Below are positions 5,861-7,795 of a stretch of 7,795 bases of DNA, piece by piece; position 1 is the stretch's first letter, and the number at the start of each line of letters is the position of its first letter. The notes below the pieces were generated by a model, which made no database searches, had not been told where the DNA came from, and saw only the letters and a program-made list of their open reading frames with translations. Position numbers and translations under genes: made by a program. Origin of the DNA: Betaproteobacteria bacterium (lineage in GTDB: Bacteria > Pseudomonadota > Gammaproteobacteria > Burkholderiales > SG8-39); the NCBI GenBank assembly GCA_019509895.1, contig JAEKLK010000024.1, positions 1 through 7,795 on the forward strand. The letters are read 5' to 3'.

Positions 5861-7318
5861 GAAAACGACGACAGCAACAAGCTCATCGAAGAACGCCGCC
5901 AGAAGCTGAAGGCGCTGCGCGCCGCCGGGCAAGCCTATCCGAACGAGTTCCGACCCAAGGACGCGGCCGCGGCACTGCACGAGCGCCATGGGGCGCTCAG
6001 CAAGGAGCAGCTCGAGGCGCAGAAGCCTGCCGCGGTCGTTGCCGGCCGCATGATGCTGAAGCGCGTCATGGGCAAGGCGAGCTTTGCGACGCTGCAGGAC
6101 GCCTCTGGCCGCATACAGCTCTACATCACGCAGGACATGCCCGGCTACGAGGACTTCAAGCACTGGGACCTGGGCGACATCGTCGGCGCCGAGGGCACGG
6201 TGTTCAAGACGATGAAGGGCGAGCTGACGGTCAATGCGAAAAGCCTGCGCCTCATCGCCAAGGCGCTGCGGCCGCTGCCCGAGAAGTTCCACGGGCTTGC
6301 CGACCAGGAGATGCGCTATCGGCAGCGCTATGTCGACCTGATCGTCACGCCGGAAGCGAAGGACGTGTTCCTCGCGCGCAGCCGCGTAATCCAGGCGATC
6401 CGCGACGTGCTGCGCGGCGAGGGCTACCTCGAGGTCGAGACGCCGATGATGCAGCCGATCCCGGGCGGCGCCGCGGCGCGTCCGTTCAAGACGCACCACA
6501 ACGCGCTCGACATGGATCTCTATCTGCGCGTCGCGCCCGAGCTGTACCTGAAACGGCTGCTGGTCGGCGGCATGGAGCGCGTGTTCGAGATCAACCGCAA
6601 CTTCAGGAACGAAGGCATCTCGACGCGCCACAACCCCGAGTTCACGATGCTCGAGTGCTACGCCGCGTACCAGGACTGGCAGTACATGATGGCGTTGACC
6701 GAGCGGCTGGTGCGCGCCGCAGCAGGCGAGCGCTCGACCCTCGCGTACCAGGGGAAGAGCCTCGAGCTCGGCAGGCCGTTCGCGCGCCTGCCGATCCCCG
6801 AGGCGCTGCGCCAGCAGGGCCTGAAAGGCGATTTGCGCGACCGCGCATTCCTGTCCGCCGAGCTGACACGGCACGGCGTCGAGCACACCAAGGCCCAAGG
6901 CTGGGGCGCCCTGCAGCTCATGCTGTTCGAGACGCTGGCGGAAAAGCATTTGTTGCAGCCGACGTTCATCACCGACTTCCCGGCCGAGGTATCGCCGCTC
7001 TCGCGGCGGCGCGACTCCGACCCGGAGGTCGCCGATCGCTTCGAGCTCTTCATCGATGCGAAGGAGTTCGCCAACGGCTTCTCGGAGCTGAACGATCCGG
7101 AGGACCAGGCGGCGCGGTTCCTCGAGCAGGCGCGCCTCAAGGAGGCGGGCGACCAGGAGGCGATGTACTACGACGCCGACTACATTCGGGCGCTGGAGTA
7201 CGGCATGCCGCCGGCGGGCGGCATGGGTCTTGGCATTGACCGGCTGGTCATGCTCCTGACGGACAGTGCGAGCATCCGCGATGTCATCCTTTTCCCGCAG
7301 ATGCGACCGGAGTCTTAA
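5858..7318 (+). CDS. lysS: Lysyl-tRNA synthetase, class II, with CTG start
   Basis: It charges tRNA-Lys with lysine using ATP, in the cytoplasm. From CTG at 5858 it has 486 residues (E. coli LysS 505). The N-terminal helix (ENDDSNKLIEERRQKLKALR) and YPNEF match the usual LysS beginning. The tRNA-anticodon OB-fold follows (about 55-150: VAGRMMLKRVMGKASFATLQ, then KALRPLPEKFHGL). The catalytic core has motif 1 near 175-200 (GYLEVETPMMQPIPGGAAAR), motif 2 FRNEGISTRHNPEF at 249-262, and motif 3 GMGLGIDRLVMLLT at 455-468. The next possible start is ATG at 6050, which would delete 64 residues including the N-terminal helix and the first OB-fold strand; homologues retain these, so it is rejected. 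It begins one base after the prfB stop. No KTSC extension is present at the C-terminus. No terminator hairpin with a T-run follows. Confidence 0.95.
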   Translation: MENDDSNKLIEERRQKLKALRAAGQAYPNEFRPKDAAAALHERHGALSKEQLEAQKPAAVVAGRMMLKRVMGKASFATLQDASGRIQLYITQDMPGYEDFKHWDLGDIVGAEGTVFKTMKGELTVNAKSLRLIAKALRPLPEKFHGLADQEMRYRQRYVDLIVTPEAKDVFLARSRVIQAIRDVLRGEGYLEVETPMMQPIPGGAAARPFKTHHNALDMDLYLRVAPELYLKRLLVGGMERVFEINRNFRNEGISTRHNPEFTMLECYAAYQDWQYMMALTERLVRAAAGERSTLAYQGKSLELGRPFARLPIPEALRQQGLKGDLRDRAFLSAELTRHGVEHTKAQGWGALQLMLFETLAEKHLLQPTFITDFPAEVSPLSRRRDSDPEVADRFELFIDAKEFANGFSELNDPEDQAARFLEQARLKEAGDQEAMYYDADYIRALEYGMPPAGGMGLGIDRLVMLLTDSASIRDVILFPQMRPES

Positions 7319-7323
7319 CACCC

Positions 7324-7339
7324 GTTACATCTGGTAACC
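7324..7339. promoter_or_regulatory. Palindrome resembling an RstA-type box
   Basis: GTTAC-ATCTG-GTAAC (7324-7338) is a perfect 5-bp inverted repeat in the 93-nt gap after lysS. Read as TACATCTGGTAACC (7326-7339), it matches 10 of the 12 fixed bases of the enterobacterial RstA box, TACATNTNGTTACA as I recall it. A weak -10-like TAACCT lies at 7371-7376, which would put the site near -50. It probably regulates the following envelope gene. A terminator is unlikely because the stem is short and no T-run follows. Confidence 0.35.
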
Positions 7340-7411
7340 AACGCTCACTGCACGACGTAGGCCCGCGCCCTAACCTTTGCGTTGTTCGCGATACGAAATG
7401 AGAACGACGCG

Positions 7412-7795
7412 ATGGATACCAACACCAACATTCGCAGGCTGCACCCGCTGGTCGCGGCAGCCGCCATTTCCGTCACCGTGTTTTCGGCCGTGGGAGTGGC
7501 CGCGGTGGCCGGTCTCATCCCGCATTCCAAAGGCTCGGTGAGCGAGCAGACGCCGGTCGCGGCGGTCGCGCAGCCGGCGACCACAACGCCGGTGGCGCCG
7601 TCGGCGCCGCAAGTGATGCCCGCGCCGATCCCGCAGGCGACGCCGGCCACGTCCGCGCCGAAGAAGCATGTGGTGCGCAAAGCGCCGAAGCCGGCCGAGT
7701 CGGTCGCTTACGGCGATACGCCGGCCTATGCGCCGCCGCCGGTGGCGCAGGCGCCGCAGGTCTACGAAGCACCGAAGCCGGCGGTGAAGCCGGGC
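7412..7795 (+). CDS. Membrane-anchored Pro/Ala-rich envelope protein (3' truncated by window edge)
   Basis: The open frame from ATG 7412 runs 128 codons to the window edge without a stop. Residues 1-12 are polar with two Arg and a His (MDTNTNIRRLHP). Residues about 13-36 form one hydrophobic segment (LVAAAAISVTVFSAVGVAAVAG), best read as an uncleaved inner-membrane anchor or signal anchor. Residues about 45-128 are a Pro/Ala/Val-rich low-complexity linker with repeated APKP and a basic KKHVVRKAPKP patch (84-94), as in periplasm-spanning linkers. The beginning resembles betaproteobacterial proteins that end in a glycine-zipper 2TM domain, but that part would lie beyond the window, so the family is only a suggestion. 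There is no strong RBS. It stands apart from lysS by 93 nt and may have its own promoter. Confidence 0.7.
   Translation, partial: MDTNTNIRRLHPLVAAAAISVTVFSAVGVAAVAGLIPHSKGSVSEQTPVAAVAQPATTTPVAPSAPQVMPAPIPQATPATSAPKKHVVRKAPKPAESVAYGDTPAYAPPPVAQAPQVYEAPKPAVKPG

Noticed and set aside
4858..5886. 342-codon minus-strand open frame opposite prfB
   Set aside because: Shadow of prfB; no motif, and it conflicts with a certain gene.
5825..7321. 498-codon open frame on the minus strand covering lysS
   Set aside because: The predicted protein is a low-complexity Arg/Leu/Ala/His mix with no family features, exactly opposite a well-conserved gene. Such open antisense frames are common in GC-rich genes.
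7324..7338. Palindrome after lysS as a rho-independent terminator
   Set aside because: The 5-bp AT-containing stem is weak and no T-run follows; a protein-binding site fits better.

Overview
The window is GC-rich bacterial chromosome, roughly two-thirds G+C by eye. It reads as a single plus-strand operon-like array, and I see no IS element, CRISPR array, rRNA or tRNA. The gene types and the order rpfE-like / recJ / ... / prfB / lysS suggest a proteobacterium, most likely a betaproteobacterium. The same core order is known from the rpf region of Xanthomonas, so a gammaproteobacterium with this synteny is not excluded.

Layout: (1) 2-169, the 3' end of an unrecognised gene. (2) 151-1146, an RpfE-like protein, often named phosphoglycerate mutase in databases. 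(3) 1143-2846, recJ, the single-strand 5'-3' exonuclease of DNA repair, starting at GTG in a 4-nt overlap. (4) 2843-4751, a four-gene accessory block between recJ and prfB: a signal-peptide-bearing class I SAM-dependent methyltransferase with a C-terminal beta-rich domain, a TM1367-type cyclophilin-like protein, a 70-residue KTSC-domain protein (too short for many gene callers and overlapping its neighbour), and a small exported protein of unknown function. (5) 4752-5856, prfB (release factor 2) with an intact programmed +1 frameshift site. (6) 5858-7318, lysS (class II lysyl-tRNA synthetase), whose only plausible start is a rare CTG codon behind a strong Shine-Dalgarno sequence. (7) A 93-nt gap with a small palindrome that resembles an RstA box. 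(8) 7412 to the end, the 5' part of a membrane-anchored Pro/Ala-rich envelope protein.

Working together: recJ belongs to DNA repair, prfB and lysS to translation. Overlapping or abutting junctions (ATGA, GTGA, a 20-nt overlap, TAG-ATG, TAA-G-CTG) point to tight translational coupling. RF2 synthesis is autoregulated through its own UGA. The KTSC protein lies in the same array as lysS, which matters because KTSC domains are also known as C-terminal extensions of some lysyl-tRNA synthetases.

I found no clear new defence or mobile system. The most unusual points are the CTG start of lysS, the predicted export of a SAM-dependent methyltransferase, the four-gene block inserted between recJ and prfB, and an AT-rich hairpin plus -10-like element just before prfB.
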